Assembly (NCBI GenBank): GCA_902786595.1
Contig: CADADB010000003.1
Location: 1-64,000 of the forward strand
Direction of reading: 5' to 3'
From: an uncultured Bacteroidota bacterium
Lineage (GTDB): Bacteria; Bacteroidota; Bacteroidia; Bacteroidales; WCHB1-69
Length of the DNA: 64,000 nucleotides
Position 1 is the stretch's first letter, and each line of letters begins with the position of its first letter. This document shows, one piece after another, positions 18,757-27,227 of the stretch. Under the pieces are notes generated by a model. That model saw only the letters and a program-made list of their open reading frames with translations. It had not been told where the DNA came from and searched no databases. The translations under genes were made by a program, and so were the position numbers.

Positions 18757-18777
18757 GGTTATTGGTTATTGGTTATA
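18757..18777. repeat. Heptad array, 3 x GGTTATT
   Basis: Three 7-nt units just after the PrsW-like gene; reverse complement of the CCAATAAC-type arrays elsewhere. Confidence 0.65.
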
Positions 18778-18790
18778 GAAGCCGGAGGGA

Positions 18791-18798
18791 TACCTTTG
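18791..18798 (+). promoter_or_regulatory. Possible -7 element TACCTTTG
   Basis: Exact TAnnTTTG match, but 180 nt before the ATG at 18978, implying a long leader; tentative. Confidence 0.3.
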
Positions 18799-18977
18799 GC
18801 TTTTTTTTTGTTGTTGATTGTTGCAAATGGCTGACAATCAAGTTATAAACATAGATTGGACAATCGCTTTTCAAAAATAAATTTTTCAATGTAACAAAAT
18901 GAATGTGAAGTGCGACAATGCAAAAATGAATGGGGAGAAGTTTATGGGATGGAATCATTTTAAAATCATCAAGCATT

Positions 18978-20408
18978 ATGAAAAAGACATTCACATTTAT
19001 GACGATGCTGTTATTGTCTGTGGCGGTTTCAGCGCAGACGGTCAGCGTGACGTTCTCCGGACGTTTGGCTGAAAACGAAGAGTATCTTCCGCTTTCCTAC
19101 GTGGTAGTCCAGAACCAGACGCGCGGTTGGAAAGAGGTCCTTGTATGGCCCGATACCGTGCTGATGATGACGGATGTCACCGGTATTCAAGAAAGACCAA
19201 ACACCGACCTTCTCGCCCTTTACCAAAACACCCCTAACCCTTTTAGAGGTACAACGGATGTGCAATTGAGTGTTGCAGAACCTGGCTCTGTAGCAGTCGA
19301 AATCTTTGACATTTTTGGGCGTATTGTGGCGGCTAAAACCATTATGCTGTCTCAGCCCGGTATGCATCAGCTGCGAGTAAACCTTTCATCGACAGGAACT
19401 TATCTAATGACTGTTCGTCAAAAGGGTTTGGTCTCATCCATCAAGATGATTGCCAGTGGCGGCAACAGCAGGGGTGATGGTGTTGAATATGTGGGGGCAT
19501 CTGAAAGACAAGGCTCATTTTCTGAACAGACAAAGAAAGCCGAATCCAAGGGTGCGGGCCAACATTCGTATCTTCCCGGCGATGTTATGATTTACGAAGG
19601 TTATGCGCTCAACTCAAACAACCAGATGATTTACAGTACACCTGTACAGCAGACGATAGGGAACACGTCTCAAAATGTCACGTTGGAATTTGCAACCACG
19701 GACGTGTTAAGTTACCAACCCTGCCCTGGTATGCCGTCAGTGATGGACCATCAAGGCAATGTTTATACTACGGTGTTGATAGGTAATCAATGTTGGACCC
19801 GGGAGAACATGCGCTGCACCACCTCGCCTAAGGGATACTTGCATTATGGCGGTAATCAGGTTAGTTATTTCAAACCTTACTTCTATGACGATCCTTCGTC
19901 GGTGATTCCGTTCGTTGATCGGGGTCTGCTTTACAACTGGGCGGGTGCAATGGATACCACATCAACGGCGCTCATCACCACCTCGTTCACCGGACGCAGG
20001 GGCATCTGTCCGCAAGGCTGGCATGTACCGAGCAAGGATGAGATGGACACTTTGTTGAATTACATGAGTGGTCAGAGCGGATACTTGTGCAACAGCGACT
20101 CATCTTCCTTCGCCAAGGCTTTGGCTTCCACAAATTATTGGATTTCAGACTCCATTGCATGCCATGTGGGCAATGATGTGACCACCAATAATGCCACTGG
20201 ATTCACGGCAATTCCTACTGGGTTCTATGACGCATATTTGACATCAGTTGTTTACACGGGCCATGATGCCACTTTCTGGTCGTCCACATTACTCATGGAC
20301 GTGGGTTATTCTTCATGGGGTTGGGGTGTCCATCGCAATTGGGCAAAACCCGATACAGGTTGTCCCAGCAACGATAGCGGTATTTCAGTCCGCTGCCTCC
20401 GCGACTGA
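18978..20408 (+). CDS. Secreted protein: internal T9SS-tail-like module plus Fibrobacter major paralogous domain
   Basis: 476 residues from the ATG at 18978, chosen because MKKTFTFMTMLLLSVAVSAQ is a proper signal peptide; an earlier in-frame Met (18930) lacks one. Residues about 62-150 look like a type IX secretion C-terminal domain (LYQNTPNPFRGTTDVQLSV, VEIFDIFGRIV, STGTYLMTVR), yet they are internal. The C-terminal ~230 residues are a Fibrobacter succinogenes major paralogous domain (YTTVLIGNQCWTRENMR, GICPQGWHVPSKDE, ATFWSST, GISVRCLRD). This domain is common in surface lipoproteins and secreted proteins; its role is unknown. The stop is followed by heptad arrays and a strong terminator. 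Confidence 0.8.
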   Translation: MKKTFTFMTMLLLSVAVSAQTVSVTFSGRLAENEEYLPLSYVVVQNQTRGWKEVLVWPDTVLMMTDVTGIQERPNTDLLALYQNTPNPFRGTTDVQLSVAEPGSVAVEIFDIFGRIVAAKTIMLSQPGMHQLRVNLSSTGTYLMTVRQKGLVSSIKMIASGGNSRGDGVEYVGASERQGSFSEQTKKAESKGAGQHSYLPGDVMIYEGYALNSNNQMIYSTPVQQTIGNTSQNVTLEFATTDVLSYQPCPGMPSVMDHQGNVYTTVLIGNQCWTRENMRCTTSPKGYLHYGGNQVSYFKPYFYDDPSSVIPFVDRGLLYNWAGAMDTTSTALITTSFTGRRGICPQGWHVPSKDEMDTLLNYMSGQSGYLCNSDSSSFAKALASTNYWISDSIACHVGNDVTTNNATGFTAIPTGFYDAYLTSVVYTGHDATFWSSTLLMDVGYSSWGWGVHRNWAKPDTGCPSNDSGISVRCLRD

Positions 20409-20413
20409 TTTGT

Positions 20414-20462
20414 GACTTGAGACTTATGACTTGGGGCTTGAAACTTGAAACCTGAATCTTGA
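20414..20462. repeat. Heptad array, 7 units GACTTGA-like
   Basis: Seven consecutive 7-nt units (GACTTGA, GACTTAT, GACTTGG, GGCTTGA, AACTTGA and so on) begin five nt after a stop codon. Confidence 0.85.
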
Positions 20463-20535
20463 ATAAACGATAACAATAGAAATGAAAGACGAAGGACTTT
20501 TTGACAAGTTATCAATCATTGACAGCAAATTCCCA

Positions 20536-20563
20536 AAGTCTTAAGTCTAAAGTCTTACGTCTA
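20536..20563. repeat. Heptad array, 4 units AAGTCTT/AAGTCTA
   Basis: Four 7-nt units, roughly the reverse complement of the array at 20414-20462, so the pair could fold together. Confidence 0.75.
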
Positions 20564-20573
20564 ATTAATAAAT

Positions 20574-20607
20574 GAGACGGGGTTGTTCATCCGAACAGCC
20601 CCGTCTC
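20574..20607. terminator. Strong hairpin between convergent genes
   Basis: GAGACGGGGTTGTTC (20574-20588) pairs with GAACAGCCCCGTCTC (20593-20607): 15 bp including one G-U, loop ATCC. On the minus strand it is followed by ATTTATTAATT. It separates the plus-strand Fibrobacter-domain gene from the minus-strand sigma factor and can serve both. Confidence 0.8.
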
Positions 20608-20610
20608 ACT

Positions 20611-20638
20611 ATTGCCTGTTGCCTATTGCCTGTTGCCT
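20611..20638. repeat. Heptad array, 4 units ATTGCCT/GTTGCCT
   Basis: Four perfect-period units lie directly after the sigma factor stop (minus strand). Confidence 0.8.
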
Positions 20639-20643
20639 AAGTC

Positions 20644-21252
20644 TCACATCGCGTTCCGCATCGGCAGCATCAGTTCGCTAAGCATGTTTTTGGCGCGGAG
20701 AATCTGTATTTTCACATTCGACAGGGTCAATCCCAGTCGCTCGGCGATTTCCTCGTAGGCGAGATCCTCGTAATAACGCAACTCAATGACTCTCCGGTAT
20801 CTTTCGGGCAGTTCCGCCACAGCAGCGCGCAACAGCTGCAGACGTTGTTTGTCAATGACCTCATCTTCCGGCGTGCGTTGGAGGTTGTCCTCGCTTTGGT
20901 CAATGATGGAGGTTGTGCTGCTGGTGTACAGGTCTTCCTCGAAATACTGTGGCATATTGTTTTTCACCCGCAGGAAGTCAATGCTGTTGTTCAGCGCAAT
21001 GCGATACAACCACGTGGAAAAAGCGTATTGCGGGGTGTATTTGTCCAAATACCGGAAGGCCTTGCCGAATGTCATCAGCGTCAAGTCTTCGGCATCGTCT
21101 TTGTTCTTCACCATGCGCATCAGCATGAAATAGATGCTGTCGCGGTAGAGTCGCATCAGCTCGGCGTAGGCCTGCTGGTCATTGTGATCCAGTGCCTTGC
21201 GAAGAAGGACGTAGTCTCGTTTCGCCTTTTCGGTCTGACAGGTATTGATCAT
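20644..21252 (-). CDS. ECF-type RNA polymerase sigma factor
   Basis: 202 residues. Region 2 is visible as AYAELMRLYRDSIYFMLMRMV and the aromatic-rich DLTLMTFGKAFRYLDKY...FSTWLYRIALNNSIDFLR; region 4 as LPERYRRVIELRYYEDLAYEEIAERLGLTLSNVKIQILRAK split by a helix-turn-helix. Spacing and length fit a group-4 (ECF, sigma-24-like) factor. The ATG overlaps the stop of the upstream glycosyltransferase in an ATGA junction, so both are probably cotranscribed and translationally coupled. No anti-sigma gene is adjacent, which is common for the constitutive-type ECF factors of Bacteroidetes. Its regulon cannot be read from here. Confidence 0.92.
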   Translation of the reverse strand: MINTCQTEKAKRDYVLLRKALDHNDQQAYAELMRLYRDSIYFMLMRMVKNKDDAEDLTLMTFGKAFRYLDKYTPQYAFSTWLYRIALNNSIDFLRVKNNMPQYFEEDLYTSSTTSIIDQSEDNLQRTPEDEVIDKQRLQLLRAAVAELPERYRRVIELRYYEDLAYEEIAERLGLTLSNVKIQILRAKNMLSELMLPMRNAM

Positions 21253-22385
21253 TTCGCGATTTTTTGATGATTGAATTTAGCCGAAAGCCAGTATAACGGA
21301 TTCAACAGGGAAAATAGTATATCGTAGAACAAAAAATAGGGAATAATTTGTTTTTCCTGCAGTTTTTTGGCGGAGATGCCCATGACAACGTACATGCTGG
21401 CGATACGCAACGCGGCAATGCCGAGGATGATGTAGAGGGCTATCGGTTGGTGCAGTGTGGCCAGGATGGCGAGGACAAGGAATGCGTAAAACAGCAGATT
21501 TGTGAGTTCATAGAAGCCCAGCAGAAGCCGGTTTTTCATGGAGTTGAATTTTCTGGTGTAGAAGAGACTGATTTTGTGGATGCGCCAGAACCGGTATTGC
21601 GGGGTGTGTTGGCGCACGGTGGCGGCATCGGGGGAGAATTCTATGGCCGTGTTGTTTTTCGTGGATGCGCGGTATATGAAGATGTCCTCCTCGCCGTAAA
21701 GCAGATGGTTGTAGGAAATGAACCCTTTCTGTTGGTAGAACAATGGACGGATGAATGCCACATTGTTGATGTCGCCGCGATAGGTGCTGTGGAATAGCGC
21801 ATGTGAGAAATACTGCATGGCGTTGACCAGATTGTCGAAATGCAGGAAATGGCTGTACGGACCTTTCTTCTTGTCGAAAGTGTTATATCCCAACACGATT
21901 CTGTGCTGGAACTGGAAATTCTGCGCCATGAGCGACAGCCATTGTTTGGAGGCCGGCTTGCAGTTCGGCGAGGTGAGCAGGATGTGGTCGTAGCTGGCAC
22001 ACTTGATCCCCATGGAGATGGCCATCTTCTTGCCGCGACTTGTCGAAACTGCGGTGCTCAAATCCACAATCTTGATGTTTGGGTAACGTTCCTTATACTC
22101 CTTGATGGCCTGCAGGGAGTTTTCGTCGCGGGAACGGTCGTTGACAATGACGATTTCAAAGAAAGCATATTGCTGCTCAAGGAGATAGGGGAGGGTCTGC
22201 AGGACTTGGGCGGCATCGTCACGCACCACAATGACTACCGAAACAGGAATGTCGCGGAAACCTAATGCGGCCTTTTTCCTATAGAAGGCAAAACGTCCGT
22301 AGATGACATAGTAATAGACTAATTGAACGAGCGTTATGACACCAAATAGAATTAAGACAACCAGTGCTACTTGGGTAATATGCAT
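21249..22385 (-). CDS. Membrane glycosyltransferase, family 2
   Basis: 378 residues. One N-terminal membrane helix (ITQVALVVLILFGVITLVQLVYYYVIY) precedes a GT-A domain (VSVVIVVRDDAAQ, IVIVNDRSRDEN) and a segment with SPNCKPAS in the place of the DxD motif. Later YGEEDIFIYRAS contains the ED pair seen at the acceptor site of chitin-synthase-like GT2 enzymes, and two or three C-terminal hydrophobic segments follow. It probably builds a surface glycan or glycolipid, product unknown. It is the first gene of a two-gene unit with the sigma factor and has a promoter core at 22419. Confidence 0.85.
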   Translation of the reverse strand: MHITQVALVVLILFGVITLVQLVYYYVIYGRFAFYRKKAALGFRDIPVSVVIVVRDDAAQVLQTLPYLLEQQYAFFEIVIVNDRSRDENSLQAIKEYKERYPNIKIVDLSTAVSTSRGKKMAISMGIKCASYDHILLTSPNCKPASKQWLSLMAQNFQFQHRIVLGYNTFDKKKGPYSHFLHFDNLVNAMQYFSHALFHSTYRGDINNVAFIRPLFYQQKGFISYNHLLYGEEDIFIYRASTKNNTAIEFSPDAATVRQHTPQYRFWRIHKISLFYTRKFNSMKNRLLLGFYELTNLLFYAFLVLAILATLHQPIALYIILGIAALRIASMYVVMGISAKKLQEKQIIPYFLFYDILFSLLNPLYWLSAKFNHQKIAK

Positions 22386-22418
22386 TTTATGAAATAGTTT
22401 AGGTTAATAGTTTGGGCG

Positions 22419-22426
22419 CAAAAGTA
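22419..22426 (-). promoter_or_regulatory. -7 element TACTTTTG for the glycosyltransferase/sigma unit
   Basis: CAAAAGTA on the plus strand; 34 nt upstream of the minus-strand ATG at 22385. Confidence 0.6.
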
Positions 22427-22448
22427 AGTATTATTTCGATAAAAGATG

Positions 22449-22456
22449 TATTTTTG
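22449..22456 (+). promoter_or_regulatory. -7 element TATTTTTG for tgt
   Basis: Exact TAnnTTTG match, 45 nt before the ATG at 22501; the two divergent cores are only 22 nt apart. Confidence 0.6.
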
Positions 22457-22500
22457 CCAAAAAAATATAAACATACTTACGAACATTTGAAGCTGACAAT

Positions 22501-23634
22501 ATGAAGTTCACACTCCAAAAGGAAGACGGCAAAAGCCATGCCCGCGCCGGATTGATAGAAACCGCGCACGGTCTGATAGAAACCCCGATTTTTATGCCCG
22601 TTGGCACATTGGGTGCTGTCAAATCGTTGCATATAAGAGATTTGAAACAGGATGTGAAAGCCCAGATCATTTTGGGCAACACGTATCATTTGTATATGCG
22701 CCCCGGGATGGAGGTGCTGCGCGAAGCCGGCGGACTGCACAAGTTCAACGGCTGGGACCGTCCCATTCTCACCGACAGCGGCGGCTTCCAGGTCTTCTCG
22801 CTGAGCCATCGCCGCAAAATAGACCCGCAGGAGGGCGTCTGGTTCCAGTCGCACATTGACGGATCCCGGCATCTGTTCAGTCCCGAAAAGGTGATGGATA
22901 TAGAGCGAACTATTGGGGCGGATATCATCATGGCATTCGACGAGTGCACGCCCTATCCCGCCGATTACAAGTATGCGAAGAACTCCATGGAAACGACCTT
23001 CAAGTGGCTGAAACGTTGCATTGCCCGCCTGGACGAGACCGAACCATACTATGGTTACGAACAGACGCTCTTCCCGATTGTGCAGGGCAGCACCTATAAG
23101 GACTTGCGCGTACAGTCGGCGGAGTATGTGGCCTCCACGAACTGCGACGGCAATGCCATCGGCGGCGTCTCCGTGGGCGAACCGACGGAGCTGATGTACG
23201 AGATGACGGATGTCTGCTGCCAGATTCTGCCCAAAGACAAACCGCGCTACCTGATGGGCGTGGGCACGCCCGCCAATATCGTCGAGTGCATCTCCCTCGG
23301 TGTTGATATGTTTGACTGCGTGATGCCGACCCGCAACGGCCGTAACGGTATGATTTTCACTTGGGAAGGCATGATGAACATGCGCAATGAGAAGTGGAAG
23401 AACGACTTCACCCCGTTGGATGCCAACAGCGACCTCTTCGCCGACCGCGAATACACACGCGCCTACCTGCGTCACCTCTACGTCTCTGACGAGATCCTCG
23501 GCCCGATGATCGGCAGCATCCACAATCTGCACTTCTATCTTGACTTGGTGAAGACGGCCAGACAGAAAATCCTCGAGGGCACCTTCGCCACCTGGAAGGA
23601 CGAGGTGTTGCCGAAGATTTCACGGAGGTTGTAA
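22501..23634 (+). CDS. tgt: tRNA-guanine (queuine) transglycosylase
   Basis: 377 residues, normal length. Hallmarks: TPIFMPVGTLGAVKSL near residue 30, TDSGGFQVFSLS with the first catalytic Asp near residue 91, GGVSVGEP near 220, and DMFDCVMPTRNGRNG near 270 with the second (nucleophilic) Asp. It swaps guanine-34 for a 7-deazaguanine precursor in GUN tRNAs. The CxCxxC cluster that forms the zinc site in proteobacterial enzymes, expected shortly after the RNGRNG motif, is absent; the segment reads NEKWKNDFTPLDANSDLFAD and only the later His (IHNLHFY) remains. I recall the same loss in other Bacteroidetes enzymes but could not verify it. Confidence 0.95.
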   Translation: MKFTLQKEDGKSHARAGLIETAHGLIETPIFMPVGTLGAVKSLHIRDLKQDVKAQIILGNTYHLYMRPGMEVLREAGGLHKFNGWDRPILTDSGGFQVFSLSHRRKIDPQEGVWFQSHIDGSRHLFSPEKVMDIERTIGADIIMAFDECTPYPADYKYAKNSMETTFKWLKRCIARLDETEPYYGYEQTLFPIVQGSTYKDLRVQSAEYVASTNCDGNAIGGVSVGEPTELMYEMTDVCCQILPKDKPRYLMGVGTPANIVECISLGVDMFDCVMPTRNGRNGMIFTWEGMMNMRNEKWKNDFTPLDANSDLFADREYTRAYLRHLYVSDEILGPMIGSIHNLHFYLDLVKTARQKILEGTFATWKDEVLPKISRRL

Positions 23635-23664
23635 CGATGAGGCGATGAGACGATGAAACGATGA
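23633..23664. repeat. Octamer array, 4 units (A/G)RCGATGA
   Basis: Four 8-nt units start at the tgt stop codon. The unit is the reverse complement of the CATCGCCT unit found after fumC at 25159-25203. Confidence 0.8.
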
Positions 23665-23704
23665 GATAATTGAAGATTATTCAAAAACTGAAAATCGAGA
23701 AATA

Positions 23705-25075
23705 ATGGAATACAGAATCGAAAAAGACACATTAGGCGAAATGCGCGTGGAGGCAGACAAGCTCTGGGGCGCGCAGACGCAACGAGCTATGGAGAACTTC
23801 GAAATAGGGAAGAAGCACATGCCTATCGAGATTATCTACGGTATCGCGACGGCAAAGAAGGCGGCGGCCTGCGCCAACTTCGACTGCGGCGTGCTTCCCG
23901 AGGAAAAACGCGACCTGATCGTGCGTGTGGTCGATGAAATCACCGCCGGACAATGGGACGACCAGTTCCCGCTGCACATTTGGCAGACCGGTTCGGGTAC
24001 GCAGACCAACATGAACGTCAACGAGGTGATTGCCCACCGCGCGCAGCAGCTGCATGGCGGTCAGCTCACCGACTACCCGCTTTTCCTTTCGCCCAACGAT
24101 GATGTCAACAAGTCTCAATCGACTAACGATATCTTCCCCACGGGCATGCGCATCGCCACTGCGAAGAGCATCATCACCCGCACACTGCCCGCCTTGGAGC
24201 GGATGATGGAAACTTATCGCACAAAAGTCGCTGAATACGCTGATATCAAGAAGATCGGGCGCACCCACCTGATGGACGCCACCCCTTTGACATTGGGCGA
24301 TGAACTGTCCGGCCACCTCTCGCAGCTGGAACACGGGTATGAGGTTATCCAACAGAGTCTCAAGCACTTGATGGAACTCCCGATAGGTGGCACCGCTGTC
24401 GGCAACGGCATCAACACACCGGAGGGTTACGACAAGATTGCCCTGCAATATATCAACCAGTTCACGGGTTACGAGTTCAGCAACTGTCCCAACAAGTTCG
24501 AGGCGATGGCCACCCACGACTCGCTGTGCGAAATGTCTGGAGCGTTCAAACGGTTGGCTGTCTCGTTGATGAAGATCGCCAACGATTTCCGTTTGCTGAA
24601 TTCGGGTCCGCGCTGCGGTTTGGGCGAGGTGATTCTGCCCGCCAACGAACCCGGTTCCTCCATCATGCCCGGCAAGGTGAACCCCACACAGTGCGAGGCG
24701 CTGTCGCAGGTATGCTGCCAGGTCATCGGCAACGACGTGGCCATCACCACGGGCGCCATGCAAGGACATCTGCAGCTCAACGTCTTCATGCCGCTCATCG
24801 GCCGCAACCTGCTGCAGTCATCACGATTGCTCGCTGATGTCATCAACTCCTTCAACGACCACTGCCTCAAGGGGATAAAACCCAATCTGGAGCGCATCTC
24901 CATGCATCTCCACAACTCGTTGATGTTAGTCACGAAGCTGAATCCGCACATCGGCTACTACAACGCCGCGAAGATTGCGCAGCACGCGCATGAGCACGGG
25001 CTTACGTTGCGCGAGTCCGCATTGGAACTGGGGCTCGTGAGCGCGGAGGATTTCGATAATTGGATGAAATTGTAG
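23705..25075 (+). CDS. fumC: Class II fumarate hydratase
   Basis: 456 residues. The superfamily signature SSIMPGKVNPTQCEA lies near residue 317, with TGSGTQTNMNVNEVIAHRA near residue 97 and GRTHLMDATPLTLG near residue 185, all characteristic of FumC rather than aspartase or argininosuccinate lyase. It interconverts fumarate and malate in the cytosol, an oxygen-stable iron-free enzyme. The stop codon TAG is the TAG of the GTAGAGACG palindromic element that begins at 25072, so the element inserted at, or captured, the end of the gene. The gene is bracketed by octamer arrays in opposite orientation. Confidence 0.95.
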   Translation: MEYRIEKDTLGEMRVEADKLWGAQTQRAMENFEIGKKHMPIEIIYGIATAKKAAACANFDCGVLPEEKRDLIVRVVDEITAGQWDDQFPLHIWQTGSGTQTNMNVNEVIAHRAQQLHGGQLTDYPLFLSPNDDVNKSQSTNDIFPTGMRIATAKSIITRTLPALERMMETYRTKVAEYADIKKIGRTHLMDATPLTLGDELSGHLSQLEHGYEVIQQSLKHLMELPIGGTAVGNGINTPEGYDKIALQYINQFTGYEFSNCPNKFEAMATHDSLCEMSGAFKRLAVSLMKIANDFRLLNSGPRCGLGEVILPANEPGSSIMPGKVNPTQCEALSQVCCQVIGNDVAITTGAMQGHLQLNVFMPLIGRNLLQSSRLLADVINSFNDHCLKGIKPNLERISMHLHNSLMLVTKLNPHIGYYNAAKIAQHAHEHGLTLRESALELGLVSAEDFDNWMKL

Positions 25076-25099
25076 AGACGTTTCGTGAAACGTCTCTAT
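25072..25099. repeat. GTAG...CTAY palindrome, copy 1
   Basis: Arms GTAGAGACGTTTC and GAAACGTCTCTAT flank a two-base centre; nearly perfect 28-nt palindrome. Same family as 27174, 52231, 55221 and 55271. Confidence 0.85.
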
Positions 25100-25123
25100 A
25101 GGGGACAACGACATATTTACGGC

Positions 25124-25158
25124 GTAGGGGCGAATAATCATTCGCCCCTACATTTTTT
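25124..25158. terminator. GTAG...CTAC palindrome followed by T-run
   Basis: Arms GTAGGGGCGAAT and ATTCGCCCCTAC (25124-25151, loop AATC) are followed by ATTTTTT: reads as an intrinsic terminator for fumC. It shares the outer GTAGRGRCG...CGYCYCTAC frame with the other palindromes but has a different core. Confidence 0.75.
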
Positions 25159-25203
25159 CATCGCCTCATCGCCTCATCGCCTCATCGTTTCATCGCCTAA
25201 TCG
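25159..25203. repeat. Octamer array, 5 x CATCGCCT
   Basis: Five 8-nt units (one is CATCGTTT) end over the stop codon (25197-25199) of the minus-strand porin gene. Confidence 0.85.
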
Positions 25204-27104
25204 TAGAACTTCCAGTTCACCCCCACTTCGAAGTTTCTGCCTTGCATCGGGTAGCCCGGGGTGGTGATGTAGCGGAAGCTCATAAGACCTGCGATGAGAT
25301 TGCCGCCGCGAACAAAGAACGAGATGCGTTTCACTCGCAAGGCGAGATGGGCGTTGATGTACAAATAGTTGCCGGTGATGATATACTGCTGTGCATAGAA
25401 TTGGTGCAGGATAGGGTTGTATCCGTCTGAATAGTATTTCGTGTTGTAGAACAGGTCCACGCCCACTTGGATTCTCAGTCGTTTCTTGAATATCCTGCCC
25501 GTGTAAAGCGCCCCTAACTTTCCGGCAAATAGCGGAACAGCAATGACCTTGTTGGTGGCGTGTTGTAGCGCGAGTTGCGCGTCCAGACAGAAATGTTTGG
25601 TACGCACCGGCGCGTTAAGCATCAGTTGGATTACCTGGAAGGGCTTTTCGAGTTGCACGGGTTCATAATTGTTGTTGAGATAGAGATAGCGCCCGGCATT
25701 GATGAAGCTGAAGGACGCTTTGTAGTTGAATATAGTCCAATAGGCACTTACCTTGAAGAAATTCTGCTTTTTCCAATCATACGCCCAAAAATTGTTGTTT
25801 CCATAATAGTTGCTGAAGATGTAGTCGGGCGATAGTCGGCTGAACACGGCTTCAGCGCCAATGAAATGTCGCTGTTGCTTGTTGATGACAAATCGGAAAC
25901 CGGCCTGGGCCAAAGCATCGTTTTGGGTGTATCTGAACAGATTGTAGGAAAAGAAGCCGTAGATGTCCCAGACTTTGAACAGACGTATGGAAGTGCGCGC
26001 GAACAGACTCAGACTGTTGTCATGCATGGGATGACTTTTGGAATTCACGAATTCATGCCGCAATCCACCGGCAAGTCTGAAAAAGTAGTGCTGGTCGCCG
26101 ATGGTATCGGTTGGACAGAAATTGGATAGTTGCAAAGTGTTGGCAAGGGTGAAGAATTGGATGGAGTCGTTGGTGGTGTCCGTGTTTATGAAGTATCGGT
26201 CGAGATAAAACATGTTATTCAAACCATAATCAGTAAAATGGATGGACTGAAGCTGGAAGTCTAACGTATGGCTTAAAGTCCCGAAATAATGATCCTTTTT
26301 GTCTTTGATGTTATAGTAATTGGTGATCTGAAAAGCGTGAGTGTTGATCAAGGATTGGCCGTTGCTGAACATCACGGGAAAACTGCTCAGGTCGTAGGTT
26401 ATGGTTGAATCACGGGGGTCGCGGTCGGTGAAGTCGGTGCTGTGCTGCAAACCGCCGTTTTCTGAGAATTTTCCATGGTTGAAAATATACGCCATCAGGA
26501 AACCGTAACGCCTGCGGGGAGTTTCATACCGGAGAGTGGCGTCAAGGGAAAGCCGGTTAATTCCTTGATGAATGAAATATCCTTTGTCGCTTGCCGCGTC
26601 CAAGTTTACGGCAAAGTCAACCTGACGGATGTTTTGGGCGTGGGTGGCCCTGATCGCGAAGGCGTTAAGGAAAGTGTATGTGAAATTCAAATCCGTGAAG
26701 GATGGATTGACATCATAAATCCTCAGATCCGTCATCTTCTTGAAATACAAGGGATAGGGTAGGGTAATCATGGAAAAACCGGATGGCTTCGGGATGTCGA
26801 AGATTATGGATTTGTGAGCTTGGCCGTTAATGCCGATGGATTGATAAAGGTTGTCCAATCGCCAAAGAGCGTCGTATTCCGAGATGTGGATGAGGTTGGT
26901 GTCAATGGGAGTGTAGGTCAACGGAATAAACTGTGTCGATGGCCAAGTTGCATAGCGCGTAGGCATGTAGTCCGGGGAAATAGCCATGGCAGAGTCGATG
27001 CCGGAGTTTTGTTCGTGAGGGGTCGTCTCTTGTGCAAAAGCCGAGCCGGCAATGAACCCGAAGAGTAAGATGAGGATAATATATATTGTTGATTTATAAC
27101 GCAT
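25197..27104 (-). CDS. Putative outer-membrane porin
   Basis: 635 residues from the ATG at 27104, which opens a signal peptide (MRYKSTIYIILILLFGFIAG then SAFAQ); an upstream in-frame Met at 27140 was rejected. After ~100 residues the sequence alternates hydrophobic and polar residues with many aromatic residues (FSFINAGRYLYLNNNY, RLRIQVGVDLFYNTKYYSDG, FFVRGGNLIAGLMSFRY), ending in a terminal aromatic strand GVNWKFYD, typical of outer-membrane beta-barrels. It fits the 'putative porin' family of Bacteroidetes (PF14121-like) by architecture. Substrate unknown. The last codons and stop lie at the edge of an octamer array. Confidence 0.75.
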   Translation of the reverse strand: MRYKSTIYIILILLFGFIAGSAFAQETTPHEQNSGIDSAMAISPDYMPTRYATWPSTQFIPLTYTPIDTNLIHISEYDALWRLDNLYQSIGINGQAHKSIIFDIPKPSGFSMITLPYPLYFKKMTDLRIYDVNPSFTDLNFTYTFLNAFAIRATHAQNIRQVDFAVNLDAASDKGYFIHQGINRLSLDATLRYETPRRRYGFLMAYIFNHGKFSENGGLQHSTDFTDRDPRDSTITYDLSSFPVMFSNGQSLINTHAFQITNYYNIKDKKDHYFGTLSHTLDFQLQSIHFTDYGLNNMFYLDRYFINTDTTNDSIQFFTLANTLQLSNFCPTDTIGDQHYFFRLAGGLRHEFVNSKSHPMHDNSLSLFARTSIRLFKVWDIYGFFSYNLFRYTQNDALAQAGFRFVINKQQRHFIGAEAVFSRLSPDYIFSNYYGNNNFWAYDWKKQNFFKVSAYWTIFNYKASFSFINAGRYLYLNNNYEPVQLEKPFQVIQLMLNAPVRTKHFCLDAQLALQHATNKVIAVPLFAGKLGALYTGRIFKKRLRIQVGVDLFYNTKYYSDGYNPILHQFYAQQYIITGNYLYINAHLALRVKRISFFVRGGNLIAGLMSFRYITTPGYPMQGRNFEVGVNWKFYD

Positions 27105-27137
27105 TGAAAACTTTTTGCCACTCTTTTTTAAAGTCAG

Positions 27138-27145
27138 CAAATGTA
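27138..27145 (-). promoter_or_regulatory. -7 element TACATTTG for the porin gene
   Basis: CAAATGTA on the plus strand, 34 nt before the minus-strand ATG at 27104. Confidence 0.55.
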
Positions 27146-27173
27146 TATAAATTACGAATACACACGGACAAAT

Positions 27174-27216
27174 GTAGAGACGTTTCCTGAAACGTCTCTA
27201 GCGCAAACGTCTCTAC
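27174..27216. repeat. GTAG...CTAG palindrome, copy 2, plus a half copy
   Basis: Arms GTAGAGACGTTTC and GAAACGTCTCTA (27174-27200), followed by a solitary right arm AAACGTCTCTAC (27205-27216). It fills the gap between the agmatinase stop and the porin promoter. Confidence 0.8.
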
Positions 27217-27227
27217 CTCAATTCCCA

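Noticed and set aside
22477-23532. 351-residue minus frame across tgt
   Set aside because: Antisense shadow of a clear tgt gene.
23732-24769. 345-residue minus frame across fumC
   Set aside because: Antisense shadow, no recognisable domain.
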